A stretch of 64,000 nucleotides of DNA from Robertmurraya korlensis. Its GTDB lineage: Bacteria > Bacillota > Bacilli > Bacillales > Cytobacillaceae. Below are positions 1 through 8,390 of this stretch, one piece after another. The DNA is taken from the NCBI RefSeq assembly GCF_023715225.1, contig NZ_JAMBNS010000008.1, positions 1 through 64,000 on the forward strand. Direction: 5' to 3'. The notes beneath the pieces are model-generated. The model had not been told where the DNA came from, did not search any database, and saw nothing but the letters and a program-made list of their open reading frames with translations. The position numbers and the translations under genes are program-made. The first letter of the stretch is position 1. Each line of letters opens with the position of its first letter.

Positions 1-26
1 CTAGTTGTAAATGTTATTTTACTCAT
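1..26 (-). CDS. Start of an unidentified gene running off the left edge
   Basis: On the minus strand an ATG at 26-24 follows an AGGGG ribosome binding site at about 7 bases and opens a frame reading MSKITFTT before the window ends. Only eight codons are visible, so the product cannot be named. It lies downstream of, and on the same strand as, the GbsR-type gene, but a terminator separates them. Confidence 0.4.
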
Positions 27-66
27 GACGTCCCCTAATTCCCCATATGTTGAAATTCTAGTATAT

Positions 67-119
67 AAAAAAATACCTGTAGATAAAACACTCTTTTTCA
101 AGTGTCCTTACTACAGGTA
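67..119 (-). terminator. Terminator of the GbsR-type regulator gene
   Basis: The arms TACCTGTAG (74-82) and CTACAGGTA (111-119) form a perfect 9-bp stem, with a nested ACACT/AGTGT stem inside. On the minus strand this is followed by seven T (73-67), the classic intrinsic terminator layout. Confidence 0.85.
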
Positions 120-144
120 CCATATTAGATGGTCAATCCATCCA

Positions 145-678
145 CTACTCCTTTTTTGGAATATGATTAAATATTTCCTTTGATTCGAGGCTGTCAACAA
201 AACGGTTAAGCCAGTCATAGTAATCTAGTGCATATTGATATTTTTCAATATCTAACTCTGCAGAAGCCTTTACTTCGTCACTTGTTTCTGGATTTTCAAG
301 AAGAGCATGGAGCTCTTTCAGTGATTTATTAATAGTAGAGATATTAAGGGAGATACCTGTTCGCCAGCTTGTGGTAAACAAGGCAGAAAACGATTCGTAC
401 CAGTCGTCTGCGGCTTGGTATAAATCTTTTCTTTCACCTTTCTTCCACACTTTTTCTACCATATTTAGTTCCTGAAGCTGTCTGACAGCTGTGCTCATGC
501 TCGTTTTGCTCATTCCAAGCTCGTCTTTCATTTCATCAAGAGTCATTGGCTTTTCACTAAAGTATAACAATCCATACAGTCTTCCTACCGAATGCGTGAT
601 TCCGTATAGACTCATATTTTTAGCCATTGAATCAATAAAACGATCTCTTGCCTTCAATAGTTTGTCTTGTTCATTCAA
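145..678 (-). CDS. GbsR/OpuAR-type MarR-like transcriptional regulator
   Basis: A 177-aa DNA-binding protein of the GbsR family. The N-terminal half carries a winged helix-turn-helix (about residues 25-90; the stretch LGMSKTSMSTAVRQL looks like the recognition helix). The C-terminal half is helical and probably holds the effector pocket. The start is TTG at 678, preceded by GGGAAGTG at about 8 bases; the nearby ATG is out of frame. Family members repress choline or glycine-betaine genes in Bacillus. Its divergent position next to opuA makes control of opuA the likely role (inference). It ends in its own terminator. Confidence 0.85.
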   Translation of the reverse strand: MNEQDKLLKARDRFIDSMAKNMSLYGITHSVGRLYGLLYFSEKPMTLDEMKDELGMSKTSMSTAVRQLQELNMVEKVWKKGERKDLYQAADDWYESFSALFTTSWRTGISLNISTINKSLKELHALLENPETSDEVKASAELDIEKYQYALDYYDWLNRFVDSLESKEIFNHIPKKE

Positions 679-1003
679 GATATTTTCACTTCCCTGAGCT
701 TTCTACCTATAGATTATCATATTGAATTTAAAAGTAGAAACGGATTATTTTGGAGGATACTGGAGCATTCGGGAGGAATTTTAACCATTTTATTGTTTAA
801 TTTGTACAGTTAAAACTTTACGAACAATATCTACGGAATATACAGAAATTTCGGCTTTGTTAAACACATGACTATCAAGCTACAATAAAAGGGCAGGAAA
901 ACTTCAAACTACTCACTCTCTTCGTTTTTCCTCTATATACAATACACATCATACCAATCTATCAATCTCTCAATTAAATAGAGATACAAAAAGGGGTTAT
1001 AAA
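679..1003. other. Divergent regulatory region between gbsR-type gene and opuA
   Basis: This 325-bp AT-rich gap holds the control region for both directions. It contains the candidate opuA promoter at 857-886 and, at its right end, the AAAGGGG ribosome binding site of opuAA. No small gene is visible. A GbsR-type operator is expected here, but I could not point to a clear palindrome. Confidence 0.6.
857..886 (+). promoter_or_regulatory. Candidate sigma-A promoter of opuA operon
   Basis: TTGTTA (857-862) and TACAAT (881-886) with an 18-bp spacer, 118 bases upstream of the opuAA start. This is a good but not perfect sigma-A match, placed where the operon promoter is expected. Confidence 0.5.
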
Positions 1004-2203
1004 ATGAATAAAATTCATGTGAAAAATCTCACGAAGGTGTTTGGCTCAAATCCAAAAGAGGGCGTTAAGCGTTTACACAAAGGGCAAACCAAGGAACAAA
1101 TTTTAAAAGAAACAGGCATGACCGTCGGTGTCAACAATGCATCCTTTGAAGTGAAACCAGGAGAATTCTTCGTTCTTATGGGACTTTCAGGAAGTGGGAA
1201 GTCGACGTTGATTCGCTTAATCAACCGTTTGATTGAACCGACTGATGGGGAAGTTCTCATTGATGGGCAAGACATCACAAAGATGAATAAAAACGACTTG
1301 ATGCAAACAAGAAGAAAGAAGCTATCAATGGTGTTTCAGAAGTTTGCTTTGTTTCCACATCGCACTGTACTTGAAAATGTCGCTTACGGGCTAGAAGTTC
1401 AAGGAGTCGAGAAAGGCATTAGAGAGGAAAAGGCACAAAAGGCAATTGAGGATGTGGGATTAAAAGGGTACGAAAATAGCTATCCTGATCAGCTCAGTGG
1501 TGGTATGCAGCAACGTGTGGGGCTTGCGAGAGCTCTTGCGAATGATTCTGATATTCTTCTCATGGACGAAGCGTTCAGTGCGCTAGATCCAATTATTCGT
1601 AAAGAGATGCAGGATGAGCTTCTTCAGCTTCAGAGCAAGCTTGGAAAAACCATTCTCTTTATCACACATGATCTTGATGAAGCGCTGAAGCTTGGTGACA
1701 GAATTGCGATTATGAAAAATGGAGAAATCGTTCAAATTGGAACGGCTGAAGAAATCCTTGAAAATCCTGCGAATGAGTATGTGTACAATTTTGTTGAGGA
1801 CGTGGACCGTTCAAAGGTACTTATGGCTTCTAATATTATGAAAAAGCCTGACGTCATCACGACGTGGAAGGATGGCCCAAGGGTCGCGATGAAGAAAATG
1901 GAGGATGCAGGACTCTCGAGTATATTCGTCGTGGATAAAGATAAAAATCTCAAAGGAATCTTAACGATTGATGCTGCCATCAAAGCCTATAAGGAAAATA
2001 AATGGGTGGAAGATGTGTTAGAGTCAGATTTTCATACGACTGCTCCAACTACTCCATTAAGTGAGCTAATTGGGTTAGCGGCAGAATCAAAATATCCTAT
2101 CGCTGTTGTTGAGGAAAACAAGCTAGTAGGAATTATTGTTAGAGTTTCGATCCTTTCGGGACTTGTGTTAGGGAAAGAGCAAAGCGAGGGGATGAAAGAA
2201 TGA
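1004..2203 (+). CDS. opuAA: Glycine betaine ABC transporter ATP-binding subunit OpuAA
   Basis: A 399-aa ATPase that powers uptake of glycine betaine or related osmoprotectants with OpuAB and OpuAC. Visible motifs are Walker A (GLSGSGKST, residues 60-68), the Q-loop (VFQKF, about 110), the ABC signature LSGGMQQ (164-170) and Walker B ([13 protein letters not shown], from about 184). The last 120 residues form a pair of CBS domains, as in the OpuA/ProV type where they sense ionic strength. The N-terminal extension before the P-loop is also typical. It is preceded by AAAGGGG and overlaps opuAB by 4 bases (ATGA), so the two are translationally coupled. Confidence 0.95.
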   Translation: MNKIHVKNLTKVFGSNPKEGVKRLHKGQTKEQILKETGMTVGVNNASFEVKPGEFFVLMGLSGSGKSTLIRLINRLIEPTDGEVLIDGQDITKMNKNDLMQTRRKKLSMVFQKFALFPHRTVLENVAYGLEVQGVEKGIREEKAQKAIEDVGLKGYENSYPDQLSGGMQQRVGLARALANDSDILLMDEAFSALDPIIRKEMQDELLQLQSKLGKTILFITHDLDEALKLGDRIAIMKNGEIVQIGTAEEILENPANEYVYNFVEDVDRSKVLMASNIMKKPDVITTWKDGPRVAMKKMEDAGLSSIFVVDKDKNLKGILTIDAAIKAYKENKWVEDVLESDFHTTAPTTPLSELIGLAAESKYPIAVVEENKLVGIIVRVSILSGLVLGKEQSEGMKE

Positions 2204-3036
2204 ACTATTTTACCTTACCGTTAGAGGATTGGACAAATGACTTTGTTTACGACTGGTTAATCCCGGTCATGGGTGGATTTTTTGACTCCGTCAGCTCCAT
2301 GATCTCTTTTTTCATTAATGGAGTGGCTGATTTATTTCTCATGATTCCAGCTGAAATTATTGCTTTACTATTTGTTTTATTAGCGTGGAAACTTGCTGGA
2401 AAAGGAATTGCTATTTTTACTTTAATCGGTACTTTATATCTTGGTTCCGTTAACCTTTGGGAAGATGCGATGCTAACATTAGCCGTTGTTGTTGTAGCAA
2501 CCTTCTTTTCAATCATCATTGGACTTCCATTAGGGATTTTAACGGCAAAATATACAGTTTTAGATAAAATTGTTCGTCCGATATTGGACTTTATGCAAAC
2601 TTTACCGAGCTTTGTGTATTTGATTCCGGCGATCTTGTTATTTGGATTAGGTGAAGTTCCAGCCGTTATTTCAACGTTTGTGTTTGCAACTCCGCCAGCG
2701 GTACGAATGACAACCTTGGCCATTAAACAAGTTCCTGAAGATATGGTCGAAGCAGCAAGGGCGTTCGGATCTACTTCATGGCAAATGCTTGTGAAGGTAC
2801 AGCTACCCGTTGCGATTCCAACGATAATGGCAGGCGTAAATCAAACGATTATGTTAGCTCTATCGATGGCAGTAATTGCATCCATGATTGGGGCACCGGG
2901 TCTTGGTTCAACTGTTTTAGCCGGAATATCTAGCGTTAACGTTGGATTAGGTTTGGTTGGTGGATTAGGAATTGTTGTGTTAGCCATCATCCTAGACCGT
3001 ATTACACAAGGTTTAGGTAATAAAAATAAAAAATAG
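2200..3036 (+). CDS. opuAB: Glycine betaine ABC transporter permease OpuAB
   Basis: A 278-aa integral membrane protein with about seven hydrophobic segments. It carries the binding-protein-dependent permease loop (EAARAFGSTSWQMLVKVQLP, about residues 185-204) that docks onto the ATPase. The length fits ProW/OpuAB. It overlaps opuAA by 4 bases, and opuAC follows after 17 bases, giving the standard opuA order ATPase-permease-binding protein. Confidence 0.95.
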   Translation: MNYFTLPLEDWTNDFVYDWLIPVMGGFFDSVSSMISFFINGVADLFLMIPAEIIALLFVLLAWKLAGKGIAIFTLIGTLYLGSVNLWEDAMLTLAVVVVATFFSIIIGLPLGILTAKYTVLDKIVRPILDFMQTLPSFVYLIPAILLFGLGEVPAVISTFVFATPPAVRMTTLAIKQVPEDMVEAARAFGSTSWQMLVKVQLPVAIPTIMAGVNQTIMLALSMAVIASMIGAPGLGSTVLAGISSVNVGLGLVGGLGIVVLAIILDRITQGLGNKNKK

Positions 3037-3053
3037 TCAAGGAGTGGGGAAGA

Positions 3054-3932
3054 TTGAAAAAACTAAGGGTAAGCTTATTATTACTACTAACCTTCATTTT
3101 ACTAGTAGGTTGTAGCAGTGGAGCAAGTACTTCCGGAGAAACTGGAGACAGCAAGAATGTCACCATTAACTTTGGGGTAACACCGTGGACGAGTACAATC
3201 CCACCTACAAAGGTTGCCAAGCTTCTACTTGAAGACATGGGTTACACAGTAAAAGAAACTAGTGCCGATGCTGGTGGAGTGTACACGGGACTTTCAAAAG
3301 GAGATCTTGATGTATTTATGGATGCATGGCTACCCGAGATGCACGCCAATTATATGGAGAAATATGCAGATAGTCTGGATGATACAGCGGTAAGCTATGC
3401 AGATGGTGAGCTTGGATGGGTTATTCCAACGTATGTAAAAGGTATTGAGTCTGTTGAAGACTTAAAGGGCAAGGAAGATTTATTTGGTGGGAAGGTTTAT
3501 GGAATTGAAGAAGGAGCAGGGATGACGGTTACTTCTCATAAAATAATTGAAGAGCTTGGATTGGATCTTGAATATGTTGCTTCCAGTGAAGGTGGTATGC
3601 TTGCTCAAGTGCAGCGTCTAATGGCGAAAGAAGAACCTGTTCTTTTCCTTGGATGGAGACCACATCCAATGTTTGCTAACTATGATTTAAAGGTACTTTC
3701 AAGTCCAGAAGGATACTTTGACACATCAGAAGTTCATGTGATTACAAACAATGAGTTAAAAGATAAAGCCCCAGAAGCATACGAATTATTAAACAACTGG
3801 AGCATAAATGTATCAGATATTGAAAAAATGATCGTTGAAATTGAAGACAATAATCGCGATGCGGAAGAAGTGGCACAGGAGTGGATCGATAATCATCCTG
3901 ATGAAGTAAAAGCGATTAAGGGCGAGAAATAA
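3054..3932 (+). CDS. opuAC: Glycine betaine-binding lipoprotein OpuAC
   Basis: A 292-aa extracellular solute-binding protein of the ProX/OpuAC family. It starts at TTG behind AAGGAGTGGGG. The N-terminus is a lipoprotein signal with lipobox LVGC and the acylated cysteine at residue 20. Aromatic residues in segments such as TPWTST and DAWLPEMH suit the cation-pi cage that holds quaternary ammonium groups. It is the last gene of the opuA operon and is followed by a strong terminator. Confidence 0.95.
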   Translation: MKKLRVSLLLLLTFILLVGCSSGASTSGETGDSKNVTINFGVTPWTSTIPPTKVAKLLLEDMGYTVKETSADAGGVYTGLSKGDLDVFMDAWLPEMHANYMEKYADSLDDTAVSYADGELGWVIPTYVKGIESVEDLKGKEDLFGGKVYGIEEGAGMTVTSHKIIEELGLDLEYVASSEGGMLAQVQRLMAKEEPVLFLGWRPHPMFANYDLKVLSSPEGYFDTSEVHVITNNELKDKAPEAYELLNNWSINVSDIEKMIVEIEDNNRDAEEVAQEWIDNHPDEVKAIKGEK

Positions 3933-3938
3933 CAGGTA

Positions 3939-3971
3939 AAAAGGCTGACGATTAATTGTCAGCCTTTTTTA
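3939..3971 (+). terminator. Terminator of opuA operon
   Basis: GGCTGAC (3943-3949) pairs with GTCAGCC (3958-3964) and is followed by six T; an A-run precedes it. Confidence 0.9.
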
Positions 3972-4055
3972 TATAAAAAAGTGTAGATTTACACCATGTC
4001 TACTTGGTATAATATACCTGAAATGGAACTTATAGTTGGTTTTAGGAGGATGAAT

Positions 4056-4316
4056 ATGAAATACAGACGTAGAAATACCACGGCCTTCACCGTACTAGCT
4101 TATTTTACTTTCTTTGCAGGGGTATTCCTTTTTAGTATCGGTCTATATAACGCTGATAGTCTTGAACTAAATGAAAAAGGTTATTATATTGCTGTAATGA
4201 TTCTGGTTGCTGTAGGGGCGATCCTGACGCAAAAAGTAACAAGAGACAATGCAGAGGATAACGAAATCATAGCTGAACAAGAGCGGCAGCGTTCACATTC
4301 GAATAGTATTGAGTAG
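4056..4316 (+). CDS. Small YiaA/YiaB-type two-helix membrane protein
   Basis: An 86-aa protein with a basic N-terminus (MKYRRRN), two hydrophobic segments (about residues 10-30 and 45-62) and a charged, Gln/Glu-rich tail. This is the layout of the YiaA/YiaB two-helix family, whose function is unknown. I chose the ATG at 4056 because AGGAGG (4044-4049) lies 6 bases upstream; the longer frame from 3996 has no ribosome binding site. It stands alone between two terminators. Confidence 0.7.
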   Translation: MKYRRRNTTAFTVLAYFTFFAGVFLFSIGLYNADSLELNEKGYYIAVMILVAVGAILTQKVTRDNAEDNEIIAEQERQRSHSNSIE

Positions 4317-4317
4317 G

Positions 4318-4356
4318 AAAGAGGGAATGGCTTCGGTCATTCTCTCTTTTATTTTT
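4318..4356 (+). terminator. Terminator of the YiaA/B-type gene
   Basis: GAGGGAATG (4321-4329) pairs with CATTCTCTC (4338-4346) with one G-U pair, then TTTTATTTTT. Confidence 0.8.
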
Positions 4357-4494
4357 CTGTAAGCTAAAATTCGGCTTTTTCCCTAGTTAATAGCCTGTAC
4401 ACTTTCAATATTTTTGAATCTAATGTAAAGAGAATGTAAATATAACACTGGTTTGTAGATCGTGAATAGTATGGTAGAAAGGTGGTTACTTTTT

Positions 4495-5580
4495 TTGAAC
4501 ACTAAAGAGTTAAGAAAGATGGTTGGGCGCATCTCGGTTAATAATCTTGAAAATCAAGATGTAGAAGTGATCAATCATAGTCCACTTCGGATGATTGGGA
4601 AGGGGCGTCAAGGAGCGGTGTTTCATTATTCCGACGATGTCTGTGTCAAGGTATTTGGAAATGAAGAAGATTGCATGAGGGAGTATGAAGCATTATCAAT
4701 GGGACAGCATACAGGGTTGTTCCCACGGATTTATGAACATGGACCTCTTTTTATTGTGATGGAAACCATTAAGGGCATTGATTTGAGGGAGTACTTACAA
4801 TCACATCCGTTAACAGAAGAGCTATCAGCAAAGCTTATCGAAATGCTGGTCACTTTTAAAGAAATCGGATATGAAAGAATCGATCATCATAAGAGACAAA
4901 TTTATCTCCAAGCAGATGGCAGTCTTCGTGTGATTGATGTTGCAAGGACCATTTGGCGTGACCGGGTATATCCATATCCTCGCAAACTATTAACATCCTT
5001 AGGAGAAACCCATAAAGAGACGTTTCTATCACATGTGAAGGCTTTTTCTCCGGAACTTCTCGAGGAGTGGAGCTATTATATGCAAATGGAAGAGTTAGCC
5101 AGAGAGATTTACCCTTTGTTATTGGAGGGTGAAAAAACAAAGTCAATTGTTAAAGACTTGAGCAGTCGCTTGTTAACTAAGGATGATAAAGATCATGTAC
5201 CACAATTGGTTAATTTATTGCACAAGGTTTTTAAAGAAGAATGGGTAAAAACGATGTTAGCTAGAGGGCAAAATCCTGATGAAGTGATGGAGAAAATTGA
5301 CGAGTACTGGAACGCATTAGAGCAGAAACAACAGCAGCAACCGGTAATAGAAAAGTCAAACAAAAAACAGCAAAAAATTGATTTTACAGATATCCAGCGT
5401 ATCATTGATGGATTTAATAAGTCGGACAAAAAAGACGAAAAAGATGATAAGAAAAGCAAGAATGATAAAAAGAAATTTGAAAAGGCTTCTCCGGTAGAGA
5501 AAAGCAAAATGCTAAGACAGGAACTAACATCCATATTAATGCAAAAAATGTTGGATAACAGTAAAAAGGATAAAAAGTAA
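4495..5580 (+). CDS. Protein kinase-like protein heading a polysaccharide operon
   Basis: A protein of about 361 aa with a eukaryotic-like kinase fold. It has a Gly-rich loop IGKGRQGAVF (residues 34-43), a Lys in VCVKVF (52), a hinge-like VMETIKG (about 88-94), a catalytic-loop-like segment ERIDHHKRQIYL (about 127-138) and VIDVAR (146-151) in place of DFG. The last 90 residues are Lys/Asp-rich low complexity. TTG at 4495 has AAAGGTGG about 9 bases upstream; a longer in-frame start (GTG 4462) lacks one. The next gene starts 11 bases on, so it leads the five-gene glycan operon. Related Bacillus kinase-like proteins (CotS, YtaA, CotH groups) act at the spore surface; its substrate here is unknown. 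Confidence 0.75.
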   Translation: MNTKELRKMVGRISVNNLENQDVEVINHSPLRMIGKGRQGAVFHYSDDVCVKVFGNEEDCMREYEALSMGQHTGLFPRIYEHGPLFIVMETIKGIDLREYLQSHPLTEELSAKLIEMLVTFKEIGYERIDHHKRQIYLQADGSLRVIDVARTIWRDRVYPYPRKLLTSLGETHKETFLSHVKAFSPELLEEWSYYMQMEELAREIYPLLLEGEKTKSIVKDLSSRLLTKDDKDHVPQLVNLLHKVFKEEWVKTMLARGQNPDEVMEKIDEYWNALEQKQQQQPVIEKSNKKQQKIDFTDIQRIIDGFNKSDKKDEKDDKKSKNDKKKFEKASPVEKSKMLRQELTSILMQKMLDNSKKDKK

Positions 5581-5591
5581 GGAGAGTCAAG

Positions 5592-6701
5592 ATGAAAATA
5601 CTTGTAATCTGGCGTCTACTCACGGTTGGAGGGGTAAATGCTGGGTGGCGTAACCGGGCGATTTATTTTAAAAAATATGGCATAAAAACAGAGTTTCTGT
5701 ACACGACAGATCACGGTGGAATGCATATTATGGAAGATATCGCTCCCGTTTACTTGACGAAGGACAAAAACGAAATAGTGAAAATCATACAAGATAATCA
5801 GTATGACGCAATCATTGTTGTTGATACAAAGAATGCCTTTAAATGGCTGAGAATGGCCAATTACAAAGGACCAGTAATAGTCGAAGCACGTACCCCAGAA
5901 CTTATAAAACTCACTCCTCATCTCCAGAACTTTCACGGCATTCACCCAGTTGCAGTCATTGTCCCCTCCCATTATCAAAAAGGGCTTGTATCTATCCTTA
6001 TTGAAGGAATTCCAATCGAAGTGATCTATAACGGAATTGACCCAGCTTATTATTACGCACTAAATGAAGAAGTGATTGATTACGATTCAGAGCCGCTCCT
6101 GCCAATAGGTAAAAAAGTCATTGGTTGGATCGGACGATTGGATAAAAGAAAGAATTGGCCAATGTTAGTGGAAATCGCAAAAAGAGTAAAACAGGAACGA
6201 GATGATATTGAATTTTGGGTCATTGGTGGAGCACAAAGTGTGCAAAAAGAAGAGTTTGCTGCAAAGTGGAAAGAAGAAGAATTAACTGACATCATCAAGT
6301 GGTTTCCGGTCATTCCTTACCAGCAAATGCCACATGTGTATGCAAAGATTCGTCAATCTGGTGGCTGTACAATCGCGACCACAAAAACGGAGTCATTTGG
6401 GAACACCTTTGTGGAATCTATGATTTGTGGAGTCCCAGTGGTGGCCTCTCGAATGATGCCCGTCACAGAGATTGTAAAAGATGGAGAAACAGGAAAACTA
6501 TTTCACGGAATGAATGTTGATGAGGCAATCAAGCAGCTATATTTTATAGTCGACCAGCCTAAAGTACAGAAAGAGATGTCTGAGGCGGCAATCTTGCACA
6601 CAATTGAGCACTTTCATATTCATCGCGTGGCCGAAAAATATGTTCAGTTTTTACTAGCAATCATGCAAAAAGATACAGGTGAGGTGAAGGTGGGTGATTA
6701 A
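5592..6701 (+). CDS. GT4-family glycosyltransferase
   Basis: A 369-aa two-domain GT-B glycosyltransferase. The C-terminal half holds the donor-site E-x7-E motif (Glu267 and Glu275 in KTESFGNTFVES), and GWIGRLDKRKNWP (about 178-190) is the usual start of the second Rossmann domain. GT4 enzymes are retaining and use nucleotide sugars. GalU and UDP-glucose dehydrogenase downstream suggest UDP-glucose or UDP-glucuronate as donor (inference). It resembles YtcC/CotSA-type spore proteins of B. subtilis. The ribosome binding site is AAGGAGAG, and the next gene overlaps by 8 bases. Confidence 0.85.
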   Translation: MKILVIWRLLTVGGVNAGWRNRAIYFKKYGIKTEFLYTTDHGGMHIMEDIAPVYLTKDKNEIVKIIQDNQYDAIIVVDTKNAFKWLRMANYKGPVIVEARTPELIKLTPHLQNFHGIHPVAVIVPSHYQKGLVSILIEGIPIEVIYNGIDPAYYYALNEEVIDYDSEPLLPIGKKVIGWIGRLDKRKNWPMLVEIAKRVKQERDDIEFWVIGGAQSVQKEEFAAKWKEEELTDIIKWFPVIPYQQMPHVYAKIRQSGGCTIATTKTESFGNTFVESMICGVPVVASRMMPVTEIVKDGETGKLFHGMNVDEAIKQLYFIVDQPKVQKEMSEAAILHTIEHFHIHRVAEKYVQFLLAIMQKDTGEVKVGD

Positions 6702-7488
6702 GCCAATTTCATATGTAAAAAAGTTAGAAGGAAAATCAAATACTCACTTAATCAAGTTTGACGATGGATATGAATATGCAGTGAAGTACTTCATAGAAGG
6801 ATTCGAAAAATCATTGCCAAACGAATGGGTAGCATACAGCCTAGCCAGATATTTACAGCTTCCCATTCCCTATGCTCAAATTGTAGAAATACCAGCTGAG
6901 TTCTCCGCTCAAATTCCTGATTTTATCCCAAGTGCCAGTTGCTATCAGTTTGCGTCCAGATATGTTCCTGACTGCTACAACGCACATGAAGTCAATCAAA
7001 TTAAGAAAATCGTAAACGAGCAACAGTTAGCTTCGATTATTTTATTTGATTATTGGTTATCAAACCGCGACCGAACGAAGAAAAATATCCTACTAAAAGA
7101 AGCAGGCAATGGGATGTATGATCTATGGATCATTGACCATGCGGAATGCTTTGGTTCCTATAACTGGACAGGAGAGCAGGTAGAAGATCTTCCTGTGAAA
7201 ATATTAAAAAGTGCCACTCACCGATTAATGGCCCAATTTGTTAACGATGAATCGGACTTTTATGAAGCAATAAAAGTGATTCAAACCATCCCTAACTTTC
7301 TAATTGAGGAAATTGTCAGCATCATTCCAGAGGATTGGCAAGTCAGTTTGGAAGAAAGAAAAATACTTTCACAGTTCTTAATCCGACGCCGTAAAAAGAT
7401 GCTTCCTAGTAGTTTGAGAAAGTTCATGGAAAGAGAGTACATCCCGCTTCATTTAGTAGAGAGGAACAGAGGGGAGGGTGAAGGATGA
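6694..7488 (+). CDS. HipA-like kinase domain protein
   Basis: A 264-aa protein starting at GTG, overlapping the gene before it by 8 bases and the gene after it by 4. It matches the free-standing HipA-like kinase domain: a Lys in YAVKYF (31), a catalytic loop NRDRTKKN (124-131; Asp126 and Asn131 as catalytic base and metal ligand) and IDHAECFG (147-154) as the metal-binding Asp segment. There is no HipB-type antitoxin and no N-terminal HipA subdomain, so this is not a toxin-antitoxin pair. In this operon it may phosphorylate a sugar, lipid or coat protein (inference). Confidence 0.75.
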   Translation: MIKPISYVKKLEGKSNTHLIKFDDGYEYAVKYFIEGFEKSLPNEWVAYSLARYLQLPIPYAQIVEIPAEFSAQIPDFIPSASCYQFASRYVPDCYNAHEVNQIKKIVNEQQLASIILFDYWLSNRDRTKKNILLKEAGNGMYDLWIIDHAECFGSYNWTGEQVEDLPVKILKSATHRLMAQFVNDESDFYEAIKVIQTIPNFLIEEIVSIIPEDWQVSLEERKILSQFLIRRRKKMLPSSLRKFMEREYIPLHLVERNRGEGEG

Positions 7489-8390
7489 AGGTACGAAAGG
7501 CAATCATCCCCGCTGCAGGATTGGGAACAAGATTCTTGCCAGCAACCAAGGCACAGCCCAAAGAAATGCTGCCCATCGTTGATAAACCGACCATTCAATA
7601 TATTGTCGAGGAGGCAGTCGCAGCTGGAATTAATGAAATTTTGATCATAATTGGTCGAGGAAAACGTTCGATTGAAGATCATTTTGATAAATCTTATGAA
7701 CTCGAAGACACATTAACACGAAAAAATAAGGTAGAACTTCTAGAAGAAATTCGCAACTTATCAAGTTTAGTGACCATCTATTATGTGCGGCAAAAGGAAC
7801 CACTTGGACTGGGGCACGCAATTCTATGTGCGAAAAGCTTTATTGGTAATGAGCCATTTGCTGTCATGCTTGGTGACGACATTGTGGAATCAGAAGTACC
7901 TTGCTTAAAGCAACTCATGGATGCTTTTGAATACTGCAATAGCTCGGTAGTGGCAGTTCAAACAGTGGCCGATGATGAGGTGAGCAAGTACGGAATTGTG
8001 AAACCAAAAGGAGCCATAGGAATTCCTAATCTATTTTCACTAGATTCATTAGTCGAAAAGCCAAGGAAGGAAGATGCTCCCTCAAACTATGCGATTATCG
8101 GGAGATACGTATTCAGACCAGAAATTTTTGAAAAGCTTGAGTCATTACCAATGGTTCCTAATGTCGAATTGCAGTTAACCGACGCAATTAATGAACTGAA
8201 TAAAGAGCAAGCTGTATTTGCTTATTCGTTTGAAGGTACACGTTACGATATTGGAGACAAACTCGGGTTTGTGAAAGCAACACTCGATTTTGCTCTAAGA
8301 AGGGAAGACATGAGGGAAGTGGTTCTAGAGTATATCAAAGGCATCTATGAGAATATGGATATTCAACAACGAGAGAATGATGGAGTATGA
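7485..8390 (+). CDS. galU: UTP-glucose-1-phosphate uridylyltransferase
   Basis: A 301-aa enzyme that makes UDP-glucose from UTP and glucose-1-phosphate. The N-terminal nucleotide-binding signature GLGTRFLPATKAQPKEML lies at residues 12-29, and VEKP and VNVELQLTDAI-like segments follow as in GalU/GtaB. B. subtilis has two such enzymes, GtaB and the sporulation-associated YtdA; operon placement next to a UDP-glucose dehydrogenase and a glycosyltransferase suggests the YtdA role. It overlaps its neighbours by 4 bases on both sides. Confidence 0.93.
   Translation: MKVRKAIIPAAGLGTRFLPATKAQPKEMLPIVDKPTIQYIVEEAVAAGINEILIIIGRGKRSIEDHFDKSYELEDTLTRKNKVELLEEIRNLSSLVTIYYVRQKEPLGLGHAILCAKSFIGNEPFAVMLGDDIVESEVPCLKQLMDAFEYCNSSVVAVQTVADDEVSKYGIVKPKGAIGIPNLFSLDSLVEKPRKEDAPSNYAIIGRYVFRPEIFEKLESLPMVPNVELQLTDAINELNKEQAVFAYSFEGTRYDIGDKLGFVKATLDFALRREDMREVVLEYIKGIYENMDIQQRENDGV

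Noticed and set aside
4381-4461. Sigma-K promoter of the glycan operon
   Set aside because: An ACAC-type -35 is present, but no CATAnnnTA -10 at the right spacing.
6694-7488. HipAB toxin-antitoxin system
   Set aside because: There is no HipB-like helix-turn-helix gene, no N-terminal HipA part, and the gene is embedded in a sugar operon.
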